Shown here: piece by piece, positions 30,501-37,517 of the stretch
Layout: every line of letters starts with the position of its first letter
Position numbering within the stretch: position 1 is the stretch's first letter
From: Megascapheus bottae
Taxonomy: Eukaryota > Chordata > Mammalia > Rodentia > Geomyidae
Direction of reading: 5' to 3'
NCBI GenBank assembly: GCA_024803745.1
Contig: JANJXV010000025.1
Location: 18,509,610-18,573,609 of the forward strand
Length of the DNA: 64,000 nt
The notes under the pieces: generated by a model
Databases searched by the model: none
Seen by the model: the letters and a program-made list of their open reading frames with translations, nothing else
Told to the model about the DNA's origin: nothing
Program-made: the position numbers and the translations under genes

Positions 30501-33500
30501 TTCCCCAACAGTGGATATACAAGAACAGATTCACCGTGTGCAGAAACTCCACCATATTTTAGAAATCACAGTCAGCTGTATGCGGTTCATTAAGTCTCAA
30601 CATGAGCTCCTTTTTTCTTTAACCCAGTAAGTATTTCTTGTTTACTCACATGGAAATACATTGTCCTTTGAGAATGGAAATTCATTATATGTGCAGCTTT
30701 GACTGTCCATTAGGCTAGTACCTGTCCACTCTGTTTTTGTTTTTGTTTTTTTTTCGTTTTCGTTTTTTGTAGGTCATGGGGCTTGAACTCAGCCTGGGCA
30801 CTGTCCCTGAGCTCTTCAGCTCAAGGCTACTGCCCTACCCTTGAGCCAAGCCCCACTTCCCATTTTCTAGAGGTCAACAGGAGATAAGAGTCTCAGGTCC
30901 TTTTGTGCTGGGCTGACTTTGAACCTTGATCCTCAGATCTCAGCCTCCTGAGATCTATTAAGACTGTCTTAATAGTGTGGGTGTGGGTCAGTGTTAAAGG
31001 AATGGAGGGCTTATAATTTACTTTGCCTTTGGCTTCTATCACTTCCCAACTTCCTCTAGAAGTTTTCCCTTCATCTTGTGTCCTCATCTTAAGATGGATC
31101 TTATAAGCTGGTGTATTCGTTGAAGTATTACGTAATATATGATGCATGATGTGCCTGACACTTAACAGGTACTTAATAGATACTGCTTTTTTCTCCTCTT
31201 CACATCCTTGTAAATATGGGTCAGACTGACCACTGCCAGCCATCTGTATACTAACAAAAGTCAAGTGCAAAGCTGGGCACTGGCTATAATCCTAGCTACT
31301 CAGGAGGCTAAAATCTGAGGATCATGGTTCAAAGGTAGGAAAGTTTGTGAGCCTCTTATCTCCAGTTAACCTCCAGAAAACTGAAAGTGGCACTGTGGCT
31401 TAAAGTGGTAGAGCATTGAGCAAAAGAGCAAAAGGCCTGACAGCTGTCAAGCCCTGAGTTCAAGCCCTGTGACAAAGAAAAAAAAATTAAATGGTATCCT
31501 CAGATCTCTATCAGCAACATTGTTGAGATTAGTGATTCTGATTGGTTTGGCTAAATATAATTTGGAATAATCTTCATGTTGTTGTTCTTCTTAGGTATAT
31601 TTGAGGCTTAAAATCTAGAAATAAATGAGCCATCGCCTTTTCAAAACTTAAAATTTGCTTTAATTATAAAGAAGAAAGTTTGTGATAGTTACCCTTTTTT
31701 TTGCACCAGTCCTGGGCCTGGGAACTGTCCCTGAGCTCCTTTTGCTCAAAGTGACTAAAGCCACATTCCTAGCTCCTGGCTTTTTTTTTTTTTTTTTTTT
31801 TAAGAAGTTTGCTTTTTTCTTGTAGATCCTGCATAAGATATTATAAACAAAATCCTCTGGATGAACAACACATTTTTCAGCTGCCAGTCAGACCAGCTGC
31901 TGTAAAAAATCTGTATCAAAGGTAAGCAGTTGTTATACCTAAAGTCCAGCCATGGTTCTTGGCAGTCCTGGTGTCCATGCTCTGGGAGCGCTCCCGCCCT
32001 TCATGTCTGAATTGTTGACCACATTCTGATGTTTCTCCCCTTCCTTTAGACCTTGAGTCTTCTTTCTTATACTCTTGAGCCTCTAAGTCTTTCCTTTGTC
32101 TCTCCATTTGAACTTTTCTTGGAATAGAGAGGAGGTCACAGACTGGGAGCAAAGTTTCCAGTCTTCGAACCACAAACCTAGGGGGTGGCAGTCAGCGTGA
32201 AAGAAGAACTTAGGGATTGGTAGGGGGACCTAAGGTGATAGATTGGTCATCCATGCAGATACTGAGGTTTCATGTATGACAATCCTCCACTTGAGCCACA
32301 GCTTTACTCCCAGCTTTTTGCTAGTTAATTGCAGATAAGAGTCTCACAGTCTTTCTTGTCTTGGCTGGTTCTGAACTGCTGTCTGCAAGTCTCAGCCTCC
32401 TGAGTAGCCAGGATTACAAGAATAAGCTGTTGTCACCTGGCTTTATCTATGGCTTTTTTTTTTTTATCTGTTTTTTTGTTTCTGTTTCAGTGGTATTTGG
32501 GATTGAACTCAGGGCCTTGCACTGTCTAGGCAAGTGTTGTACTGTTTGAGCCACAACCCCCAGCCCTGCATCTGTTTTTCCCTGAGTTTCTCAGCTGTCA
32601 CATTCTGCCCTAATTTTATTTCTACCTCACTGACTCATCTCCAAGATTTCACTAAAACCACTACAAAGGGAAGAAAGAATGACTATTTTTTGTTGCTTTA
32701 ATTGTTTTCTTTTGCTATTTTTTTTTCCTTAGTGAGAAGCCACAGAAATGGAGAGTGGAAATAAATAGTGGTCCAAAGAAGATTAAAACAGTCTGTCAAC
32801 TGAGTGATGGCTCACCTGTGGACCACCTGAGTTTTCACAAACATGGTAATCTGTTCACATGATTCATTCTAAGACAATATAACCTTAATTGTACTGAGAG
32901 GGGTATTAGTACAGCTTTTGCATTTAGTTTTAATTAAATTTCCCATCCAGTGTAATGTTTATAAAGACTTCAAATTACTCTCATTAACAGAGGAACTTCT
33001 ATTGAATGTGGGCAAAAAACAGGAGCATGGGTATAAGAAGCAGCTTAGAGAGGCCAGGAGTTTGGCCTAGTAGTAGAGTGCTTGCCTAGCATACACAAAG
33101 ACCTGGGTTCCATTCCTCAGTACCACATACATAAAGTTGGAAGTGGTCCTGTGACTCAAGTGGTAGAGCTCTAGTCTTGAGGAAAACTTGAGGACAGTGT
33201 TCAAGCCCTGAGTTCAAGCCCCAAGACTGGCCAAAAAAAAAAAAAAGAAAACTTGGGTTAGAAAATGGACATTTAGGCCAGGAGTGTTGCCTAGTGGTAG
33301 AGTGCTTCCCTAGCATGCACAAAGACCTGGGTTCCATTCCTCAGTACCATACAGGTAGAAAAAAGCCGAAAGTAGTGCTGTGGCTCAAGTGGTAGAGCTC
33401 TAGCCTTGTGAAAGCCCAAGGAGAGTGATCAGGCCCTGAGCTCAAGCCTAGGACTGATGGAGGAGGAGGGGAAGGAGGAGGAGGGACAGGGAGGAAGAAG

Positions 33501-36500
33501 AAGGAGAGGGAGAGGGGAGGGGGAAGAGGGGGAAGAGGGAAGAGGAAGAGAAAATGGACATGTAGCTCATAGTAACTTTCCACCATGTACTCTTTAAAAG
33601 TAAGTGATCTGGGGGCCGGCAGTTTGGCCTAGTGGTTAAGGTGCTTGCCTAGCATGCATGAAGACCCGGGTTTGATTCCTCGGTACCACATATAGAAAAA
33701 AGCTGGAAGTGGTGCTGAGGCTCAAGTGGTAGAGCTCTAGCCTTGAGAAAGTCCAAGGACAGTGCTCAGGCCCTGAGCTCAAGCCCAGGACTGGCAAAAA
33801 AATAAATAAATAAAATAAAATATTGTAATTAATATAAGGGTTGCATTATATTTGCCAGATAGAAGGTACATTAATTCACATACATTGATACCCTTTCTGA
33901 TGTCTTGGTCCCCATTCCCCTCCCCCCCACCCCCACCCCTCATCTTGTTTTCCCCTCTTCCCTAGCCAGTTTCAAATAACCAAATACAAATATATCCAAT
34001 ATATCAGATAACAAAGTAAGAAACTGTAACAATATGAGATAATCAAGGGATAGCAAAAGTGTATCTCTCATCTTAAAAGATACTTGAAACTCTCATGTTT
34101 CTGCCTTGAATTGGGTGTTGCCTGTTTTACACAAGTCTGAAATGGCTGTAAGCAGGACCTGCAAGGATTAGCTGAAGATCAGTCTGATCATTTCCTGACA
34201 GTTTAAGAATTCCCAGCAGTAAAAATTCATATAATTAATCTACTGATTGACATCTTATAAAATTATTTCCAGTATTATCCAAACCCTGGAAGCTATAAGA
34301 AGCTAAAAATCATAACTGGGCACGATGGTTCACGCCTGTAATCCTAGCTACTCAGGAGACTGAGATCTGAAGATCAAGGTTTAAAGCTAGCCCGGGCACC
34401 AAAGTCCTTGAGACTTTTATCTCCAATTAATCTCTAGAAAACAGGAAGTGGGGTTTGGCTCAAGGGTAGGGCCATAGCCTTGAGCTTAAGAGCTCAGGGA
34501 CAGCTAGTTCAAGCCCCGGCCTAGTTCAAGCCCATCACTCACAAAAAAAAAAAACAAAAAAAAGGTTAAAAATCATAGAATGAGGTGCCAGTTGTCTGAG
34601 GAACATGGTTGGAATCCAGCCTGGAAAGGAAAGTCCGTGAGACTCCTGTCTTACCACCAAAAAGCCAGAAGTGGAGCTGTGGCTCAAGTGGTAGAGCACT
34701 AAAGCTCAGAGACAGCATACAGGCCCTAATTTCAAGCCCCAGGACTGATGTGTGTGCATGTGTATGCACACATATACAATAAATCAACCATAGAAAAAAA
34801 TTCTATATCACATAAAATGCCAGAGTCAAAGCAACCCAGCAATAAACTAAGACAATAAATTTACAGTCCCTGTTTAGAAAAGGGATAGTATTCCCTAGTA
34901 TATAAAACCTTTCAAATCAGCAAGAAAGAAAAAACTTAGAAATTCAAATATCTTCTTAAAAAGAAAGGTACTTGGGCCAAGAGTTGTAGCTTAGTGTTGC
35001 AGACCTTGCTTCAGCCGCTGACACAAGAAGGTATTTAACCCCACCCATAGGAAGAAAAAGGCAAGCCTCTGCCATGCGGGGTAGCAGAGATCAAGAAGTG
35101 GGGTGTCAGGCTGGGGACATGACTCAGTGGTAGAGTGCTTGCCTAACATACCGTGGGGCCCTGAGTTCAGTCTTCAACATCACAAAAACATGCCCCCAAA
35201 ATTTCATGGTACCGTGTGAGCATGAACGTGGGGCAACTGACAACCAGTTACCAAACACACATAGCCCGTTTAAGTGTGAAGTTGTACGGCCTCTGGAGAC
35301 GCTGTCTACCAGAACCGTAAAAGAATTCATTCTTTGGCTGGGAGTTGGGCCTAGTGGTAGAGTGCTTACCTAGCATGCATGAAGACCCAGGTTCAATTCC
35401 TCAATACCATATACATAGAAAAACCTAGAAGTGGTGCTGCGGCTCAAGTGGTAGAGCTCTAGCCTTGAGGAAGTTTAATGACAGTGCTCAGGCCCTGAGC
35501 TCAAGCCCAGGATTGCCAGAAAAAAAAAAAAAAATCCATTTTTTTTGACTTAGCATTTCCATGAATAGGAATTTATTCTACACATAACCAGTCAGGTCCA
35601 TAGAGTCCTGTGAACAAGGTTAATTTAAAGTTCTGTTGCAGCTAGGCAGGGTGCCTCACATCTGTAATCTCAGCATTTGGGAAGCTGGGGCAGGAGGATC
35701 GCAGTGGAGGCCCCGCGACCCCCCCTTCTCAACCAGGAAGCCGGGCATGGACTGAAGGATTGTGGTAGGAAAACCATCTGAAGCCAGCCCAAGGCAACAA
35801 TGTAAGACTATTCAAAGAATAACTGAAAGCCAGCACCCCCACCGAGAAAAAGACAAGGGGCATACTGACTATCAAGGTGAAGTCCTGAGTTCAAATCCCA
35901 GGACTGCCAAATGAAAGGCAGGGGGTATAGCCCAGCGGTAAAGTATTTGCTTAGCACATACAAAGCTCTGTGTTTGATCCCTGGGTCAAAGTTCTATTGT
36001 CCCAGCCAGGGAACTGTGGCCTTGTGGGCTACAACTGGACTTGCCAGCCATTCACAAAGTTCTCTAGGAGGCTCCGGGCACAACTACAGTTGAAAACCAC
36101 TGGCATTGTGTCTATACTTGCTGTCTCCATTTGTTAAGAAAACACATGTATTACTTTACTTTGTAATTTAAAAAAAAAAAGCTTTAGCTTGGTGCAGTGG
36201 CTCACATCTGTAATCCTAGCTACTCAGGAGGCTGAGATCTGAGGATCGCAGTTCAAAGCCAGCCCAAGCACTGAAGAACGGGAGAGTCTTACCTCCAATT
36301 AATCAGTAGAAAACAGGAAGTGGGGCTGTGGCTCAGAGGTAGGACGGTAGCCTTGAGCTGAAGAGCTCAGGGACAGCACTCAGAGTTCAAGCTCCATGAC
36401 CCCCCCCAAAAAAAAGTGCTTTTTCATAACAGGAAGCATAAAGGAGACTAGAGCATGACTAGTGGCAGCATGTCCGCTTAGGATATGGTAAAACAATGTT

Positions 36501-37517
36501 GCTGGGCAGGCTTATCTTCACACGCTCTGGTGTAGTAGCTGGGGTGACAGGCATGTACCCCTATGCCTACTTGTTTTTAATTGGCTGGGTTAGGAGTCTT
36601 AGGATATTATTATTTCTTTATTTGCCAGTCCTGGGGCTTGAACTCAGCCTAGACATTCTCCCTGAGCTCCTTTTGCTTAAGGCTAGCACTCTACCACTGG
36701 AACCACAGCACCACTTCCATCTTTTTCTGTGTATATGGTACTGAGGAATGGAACCCAGGGCTGCATGCATGTTAGTCAAGTACTTCACCACCAAGCCAGC
36801 CCCTCCTGATTTTTTGTTCACATCAAGACCCTTCTGATCTCAGCCTCTTAATTGAGCATCACACCTAGCTCCAGTTTTCTGGTGGTTAATTGAAGATAAG
36901 AGTCTCTAGACTTTCCTGCCAAGCTGGCTTTGAACCATGATCCTCAGATCTCAGCCTCCTGAGAATACCTAGGATTATAGGTTTGAGCCACCAGCACCTG
37001 GCCTATCACATATTCTTGATATTTGTTTAGGAGTTGGTGACTTTTGTGTCAAAACAAAATCCACTGTGGAAGAGGGATTTCATTTCTGAAAGAAGCTAGA
37101 ATTTTCAAGCTCCAATACTAGCACAAAATAACAAAATGGGGGGCAATTCTTTTATAAATTTCATTGGACTGAGCAGTTAGGTAAAAAAATAAAATCAGTA
37201 CCCAAGATGTTTATTGGTGTCATACTCTAGCGTAAAACAGTTAACATCAAAAGCAAAGGAGAAAAGACACACACTGGCTGCAGTTGGGAAGAGTTGATTG
37301 CAGTTAGATGATTGGGAGACAGTGCCCAGTAGAGTGCTGCCCCCCAGTGGTGCTCACTGGTAGTGTTGGTGGCAGAAATGTGGAAAGCAATGGTTAGATA
37401 ATTCTGATCTCACCCTATCTGGTTGCAGATTTTTCTGAACTAACGCTCAATGGAAGCCTGGAAGAAAGAACCCCCTTCACTACCATGGTTACCTGCAGCC
37501 AGGTGCATTTCAAGTGA
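6904..37517 (+). CDS. ZWILCH: ZWILCH, RZZ kinetochore complex subunit, complete, 18 coding exons
   Basis: Joined exons: 6904-6956, 8073-8124, 11718-11813, 14760-14875, 17854-18053, 19712-19782, 21214-21369, 23701-23772, 24818-24911, 26116-26165, 26456-26555, 27350-27429, 28457-28613, 28767-28795, 30490-30626, 31826-31921, 32733-32845, 37429-37517. Total 1761 bases, 586 residues (human 591). Zwilch forms the Rod-Zw10-Zwilch complex, which recruits dynein and Mad1-Mad2 to unattached kinetochores and is needed for the spindle checkpoint. Recognisable blocks include [68 protein letters not shown] and [20 protein letters not shown]; the protein ends CSQVHFK. All junctions are GT-AG and all phases close. 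The N-terminus ([18 protein letters not shown]) is more Arg/Ala-rich than human. Exon 11 has a locally altered segment. No signal peptide or membrane span is evident. The 30.6 kb gene is mostly SINE-filled intron. Confidence 0.97.
7155..7575. mobile_element. Geo fragment (+) and IDL-Geo (-) in ZWILCH intron 1
   Basis: A Geo right-half fragment (+, 7160-7255) ends AGTTCAAGCCCCATC. A minus-strand IDL-Geo copy (7388-7575) shows TGGGGCTTGAACTTAGGGCC and the reverse A-box end. The rest of intron 1 (7576-8072) is single copy. Confidence 0.8.
8073..8124 (+). CDS. ZWILCH: ZWILCH exon 2
   Basis: Completes residue 18 and encodes [17 protein letters not shown], to residue 35. Acceptor TTTCAG, donor GTATGA. 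Confidence 0.96.
8488..8805 (-). mobile_element. IDL-Geo, (CT)n and B1-like half, ZWILCH intron 2
   Basis: IDL-Geo (-, 8488-8676) has its 5' end at a pure CT array (8676-8711). A B1-like left half (-, 8712-8805) follows, showing GGCTGGCTTTGAATC and GATCCTCAGATTGCAGG. Confidence 0.82.
9190..9776 (-). mobile_element. Three SINEs in tandem, ZWILCH intron 2
   Basis: IDL-Geo (-, 9190-9380), a second IDL-Geo lacking the tail (-, 9380-9532), then B1-like/Geo (-, 9550-9776). The first two abut directly, as from insertion next to an older copy. Confidence 0.85.
9890..10440. mobile_element. Nested insertion: SINE split by an unidentified A-tailed element and IDL-Geo
   Basis: A minus-strand B1-like/Geo copy starts at 9890, breaks at AAAGAGTCTCAAGG (10001-10014) and resumes at AAGAGTCTCAAGAGC (10364-). 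Between them lie an unidentified element (10016-10145, ending GACAATAAAATAC and AAAT repeats) and a full IDL-Geo (+, 10158-10357). AAGAGTCT recurs at each junction as the target duplication. Confidence 0.82.
10586..10638. repeat. (GTGTGC)n grading into (GC/GT)n microsatellite
   Basis: Alternating purine-pyrimidine run of GTGTGC units becoming GCGCGT, adjacent to the 3' end of a minus-strand SINE. Such sequence favours Z-DNA. Confidence 0.95.
10640..11635. mobile_element. SINE cluster, 3' part of ZWILCH intron 2
   Basis: Diverged B1-like/Geo (-, 10640-10890); IDL-Geo (+, 10926-11118); IDL-Geo (+, 11165-11357); IDL-Geo (-, 11455-11635). The last ends about 80 bases before exon 3. Confidence 0.82.
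11718..11813 (+). CDS. ZWILCH: ZWILCH exon 3
   Basis: Residues 36-67, [20 protein letters not shown] to FIVEKA. Acceptor AACAG, donor GTAAGC. Confidence 0.97.
11858..12890 (-). mobile_element. SINE cluster, 5' part of ZWILCH intron 3
   Basis: B1-like/Geo (11858-12056), IDL-Geo (12087-12284), IDL-Geo shortened in the Geo half (12537-12702) and B1-like half (12703-12890), all on the minus strand. 12300-12530 is single copy. Confidence 0.82.
12924..13206 (+). mobile_element. IDL-Geo with expanded (GA)n tail
   Basis: A near-consensus IDL-Geo (12924-13113), with A box TTTGGCCTAGTGGTAGAGTG and B box GGTTCGATTCC. Its tail passes without a gap into about 90 bases of GA-rich repeat. Confidence 0.9.
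13340..13832. mobile_element. GGGA-rich tract and SINE pieces, ZWILCH intron 3
   Basis: A GGGA/GAGA purine tract (13342-13407) is followed by a B1-like minus-strand piece (13415-13550), a short C-rich tract (13625-13650) and IDL-Geo (-, 13650-13832). Confidence 0.78.
14153..14692 (+). mobile_element. Old B1-like SINEs in ZWILCH intron 3
   Basis: A B1-type monomer (14153-14280) has CCAGCACTTGGGGAGGC and an A-rich tail. A second composite at 14467-14692 has two 7SL-like halves (GCCTGTAATTCC, then AACCCGAGCTACACAGGAGG). Neither has the Geo module, so they are probably older than the Geo families. Confidence 0.72.
14760..14875 (+). CDS. ZWILCH: ZWILCH exon 4
   Basis: Residues 68-105, [20 protein letters not shown] to LPVGRA. 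The acceptor TTTTGAAG has a weak pyrimidine tract, but the frame and human match fix it. Confidence 0.93.
14952..15090 (+). mobile_element. Diverged B1-like SINE, ZWILCH intron 4
   Basis: It starts GGCTGGCCGTGGTGGTATAT and contains ATCTCAGCTACTTATTGGG. The A-rich end is AAAACAAAAAGG. Confidence 0.65.
15533..15566. repeat. (GT)n microsatellite
   Basis: Uninterrupted GT array of about 17 units. It is not attached to a recognisable SINE tail. Confidence 0.95.
15663..16027 (-). mobile_element. Poly-T and SINE pieces, ZWILCH intron 4
   Basis: A T run (15666-15690) leads a diverged ID-like minus copy (15695-15800). A clean IDL-Geo follows (-, 15853-16027). Confidence 0.78.
16082..16612. mobile_element. 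SINE split by the unidentified A-tailed element, then B1-like/Geo
   Basis: B1-like/Geo (-, 16100-16250) breaks at AGAGTTTCACAG. A 105-base segment (16251-16355) closely resembles 10030-10135, with ATCAATGTT...AATAATG-type blocks, TGTAACCC(T/C)TCT and an AATAAA-like end. B1-like/Geo (+, 16373-16612) follows, ending in a GA/AAAG tail. Confidence 0.78.
16899..17013 (-). mobile_element. B1 SINE
   Basis: Reverse-orientation monomer beginning with a T run and GGAGACAGGATTATTCTGTG, ending GGCATGCACCACCCGGCC. Classic B1 arrangement without the Geo half. Confidence 0.8.
17854..18053 (+). CDS. ZWILCH: ZWILCH exon 5
   Basis: Residues 106-172, [20 protein letters not shown] to VLYVVSCK. This is the largest coding exon of the gene. 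Confidence 0.97.
18130..18318 (-). mobile_element. B1-like/Geo SINE just after ZWILCH exon 5
   Basis: It starts CTTGTGGCTTGAACTCAGGG and ends CCAGCACCTGGCTT, on the minus strand 75 bases past the exon 5 donor. Confidence 0.82.
18588..19340 (-). mobile_element. TC/TG microsatellite and three B1-like/Geo SINEs
   Basis: A mixed CT/GTCT array (18588-18645) abuts copies at 18650-18850, 18878-19085 and 19116-19340. Each shows TTAATTGGA(A/G)ATAAGA-type and GCTGGCTTTGAACC blocks. Confidence 0.85.
19341..19660 (-). mobile_element. Two B1-like monomers before ZWILCH exon 6
   Basis: T-run-led copies at 19345-19475 (TTGCTATGTTGTCTAGGCTG) and 19530-19660 (AGCCCAGGCTGGCTTTGTTC). Both lack the Geo half. 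Confidence 0.7.
19712..19782 (+). CDS. ZWILCH: ZWILCH exon 6
   Basis: Residues 173-196, [24 protein letters not shown]. Donor GTAAGT. Confidence 0.95.
19885..20370 (+). mobile_element. B1-like/Geo plus an older B1/ID composite, ZWILCH intron 6
   Basis: The first copy (19885-20048) has lost most of its left half. The second (20050-20370) has two 7SL-like segments followed by an ID-like module (TGACTCAGTTGGTAGAGCAC) and a CA tail. 20371-21213 is otherwise single copy. Confidence 0.7.
21214..21369 (+). CDS. ZWILCH: ZWILCH exon 7
   Basis: Residues 197-248, [20 protein letters not shown] to [12 protein letters not shown]. Confidence 0.97.
21603..22243. mobile_element. Three SINEs in ZWILCH intron 7
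   Basis: B1-like/Geo (-, 21603-21815), IDL-Geo (+, 21896-22083) and a 5'-truncated IDL-Geo (+, 22095-22243). Confidence 0.85.
22284..22725 (+). mobile_element. IDL-Geo interrupted by a nested B1-like/Geo
   Basis: The outer IDL-Geo runs 22284-22385 and resumes 22620-22725 with AGAAGTGGTGCTATGGCTCA. The inner B1-like/Geo (22386-22615) is complete and lies in the same orientation. Confidence 0.85.
22726..23700. other. Repeat-poor part of ZWILCH intron 7
   Basis: AT-rich single-copy sequence with no recognised SINE, RNA gene or exon. Confidence 0.5.
23701..23772 (+). CDS. ZWILCH: ZWILCH exon 8
   Basis: Residues 249-272, [24 protein letters not shown]. Acceptor TTCCAG, donor GTGAGT. Confidence 0.96.
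24060..24722 (+). mobile_element. IDL-Geo and B1-like/Geo, ZWILCH intron 8
   Basis: IDL-Geo at 24060-24260 and B1-like/Geo at 24480-24722, both plus strand; the second has an AACAACAATAACAAC interruption inside the Geo half. Confidence 0.85.
24818..24911 (+). CDS. ZWILCH: ZWILCH exon 9
   Basis: Residues 273-303, [20 protein letters not shown] to VQEFLD. The donor is the weaker GTGATT, fixed by the G|AC phase of exon 10. Confidence 0.93.
24955..25836. mobile_element. Three B1-like/Geo SINEs, ZWILCH intron 9
   Basis: Copies at 24980-25203 (-), 25309-25545 (+) and 25628-25836 (-). The first starts 45 bases after the exon 9 donor. Confidence 0.83.
26116..26165 (+). CDS. ZWILCH: ZWILCH exon 10
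   Basis: Residues 304-320, [17 protein letters not shown]. Short exon with acceptor TTCTAG and donor GTGAGT. Confidence 0.94.
26201..26400 (+). mobile_element. IDL-Geo filling ZWILCH intron 10
   Basis: It begins GGGCCGGGAGTTTGGCCTAG and ends in (AAAT)n. It occupies about 70% of the 290-base intron. Confidence 0.9.
26456..26555 (+). CDS. ZWILCH: ZWILCH exon 11
   Basis: Residues 321-353, [33 protein letters not shown]. The segment AVLITVRGD is two residues shorter than the human SVKRLFKVRSD as I recall it. The donor A|GTAGGT gives the correct phase; a GTACCA four bases later would not. Confidence 0.92.
26749..27172. mobile_element. SINE pair and CA/TTTG repeats, ZWILCH intron 11
   Basis: B1-like/Geo (+, 26749-26957) runs into a CA array (26958-26990). 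A (TTTG)n tract lies at 27013-27036, and a truncated IDL-Geo (-) at 27066-27172. Confidence 0.82.
27350..27429 (+). CDS. ZWILCH: ZWILCH exon 12
   Basis: Residues 354-380, from the split Ser codon through [26 protein letters not shown]. Confidence 0.96.
27705..28380. mobile_element. SINEs and TG array, ZWILCH intron 12
   Basis: B1-like/Geo (-, 27705-27910); a TG-rich array (28077-28139) joined to a minus-strand Geo/B1-like piece (28140-28262); then a plus-strand B1-like half (28262-28380) joined at GATAAGAGTCTC. Confidence 0.8.
28457..28613 (+). CDS. ZWILCH: ZWILCH exon 13
   Basis: Residues 381-432, [20 protein letters not shown] to KKDYISFFI. Acceptor GTGACAG, donor GTAATA. Confidence 0.97.
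28767..28795 (+). CDS. ZWILCH: ZWILCH exon 14 (microexon, 29 bases)
   Basis: Encodes [10 protein letters not shown] with the split Gly codon. Acceptor TCCTAG and donor GTAAGC are good, and the peptide matches the family. Confidence 0.95.
28862..30360. mobile_element. SINEs in ZWILCH intron 14
   Basis: B1-like/Geo (-, 28862-29080), IDL-Geo (+, 29629-29830), poly-T with IDL-Geo (-, 29964-30170), and a scrambled Geo remnant (30225-30360) joining minus and plus pieces. 29100-29600 is single copy. Confidence 0.8.
30490..30626 (+). CDS. ZWILCH: ZWILCH exon 15
   Basis: Residues 443-487, [20 protein letters not shown] to QHELLFSLT. Acceptor TTCCAG, donor GTAAGT. Confidence 0.97.
30772..31800. mobile_element. 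SINEs in ZWILCH intron 15
   Basis: B1-like/Geo (-, 30772-30955), B1-like/Geo (+, 31271-31488) and a Geo fragment (-, 31700-31780) ending in a T run. Confidence 0.8.
31826..31921 (+). CDS. ZWILCH: ZWILCH exon 16
   Basis: Residues 488-519, [32 protein letters not shown]. Donor GTAAGC. Confidence 0.97.
32280..32567 (-). mobile_element. B1-like half and ID monomer, ZWILCH intron 16
   Basis: A minus B1-like half (32280-32450) is followed by an ID monomer (32480-32567) with GATTGAACTCAGGGCCTTGC and no Geo half. The ID monomer is a plausible ancestor type of the IDL half. Confidence 0.75.
32733..32845 (+). CDS. ZWILCH: ZWILCH exon 17
   Basis: Residues 520-557, [20 protein letters not shown] to LSFHKH. 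Acceptor CCTTAG after a T tract. Confidence 0.97.
33052..33830 (+). mobile_element. Three IDL-Geo SINEs and a homopurine tract, ZWILCH intron 17
   Basis: IDL-Geo copies at 33052-33243, 33272-33457 and 33613-33820. The second runs into about 95 bases of GGA/GAA homopurine (33458-33552). The third is nearly consensus with an AAAT tail. Confidence 0.88.
33831..34305. other. Unassigned segment, ZWILCH intron 17
   Basis: AT-rich sequence with a C-rich block (33915-33940). It is not one of the SINE families here. I could not identify it; a decayed LINE or LTR piece is possible. Confidence 0.35.
34315..35535 (+). mobile_element. SINE series in the middle of ZWILCH intron 17
   Basis: B1-like/Geo (34315-34562), truncated B1-like/Geo with TG/CA tail (34578-34775), an ID-like monomer (35108-35195, GGCTGGGGACATGACTCAGT) and IDL-Geo (35335-35535). 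Confidence 0.8.
35641..37005. mobile_element. SINE series at the end of ZWILCH intron 17
   Basis: Old B1-like (+, 35641-35830) followed by an ID-like module (35915-35990), B1-like/Geo (+, 36185-36415), IDL-Geo (-, 36620-36805) and a B1-like half (-, 36860-37005). Confidence 0.78.
37429..37517 (+). CDS. ZWILCH: ZWILCH exon 18 and stop
   Basis: Residues 558-586, [29 protein letters not shown], then TGA. A possible GT donor at 37543 lies 25 bases after the stop, so the 3' UTR may be spliced. Confidence 0.96.
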
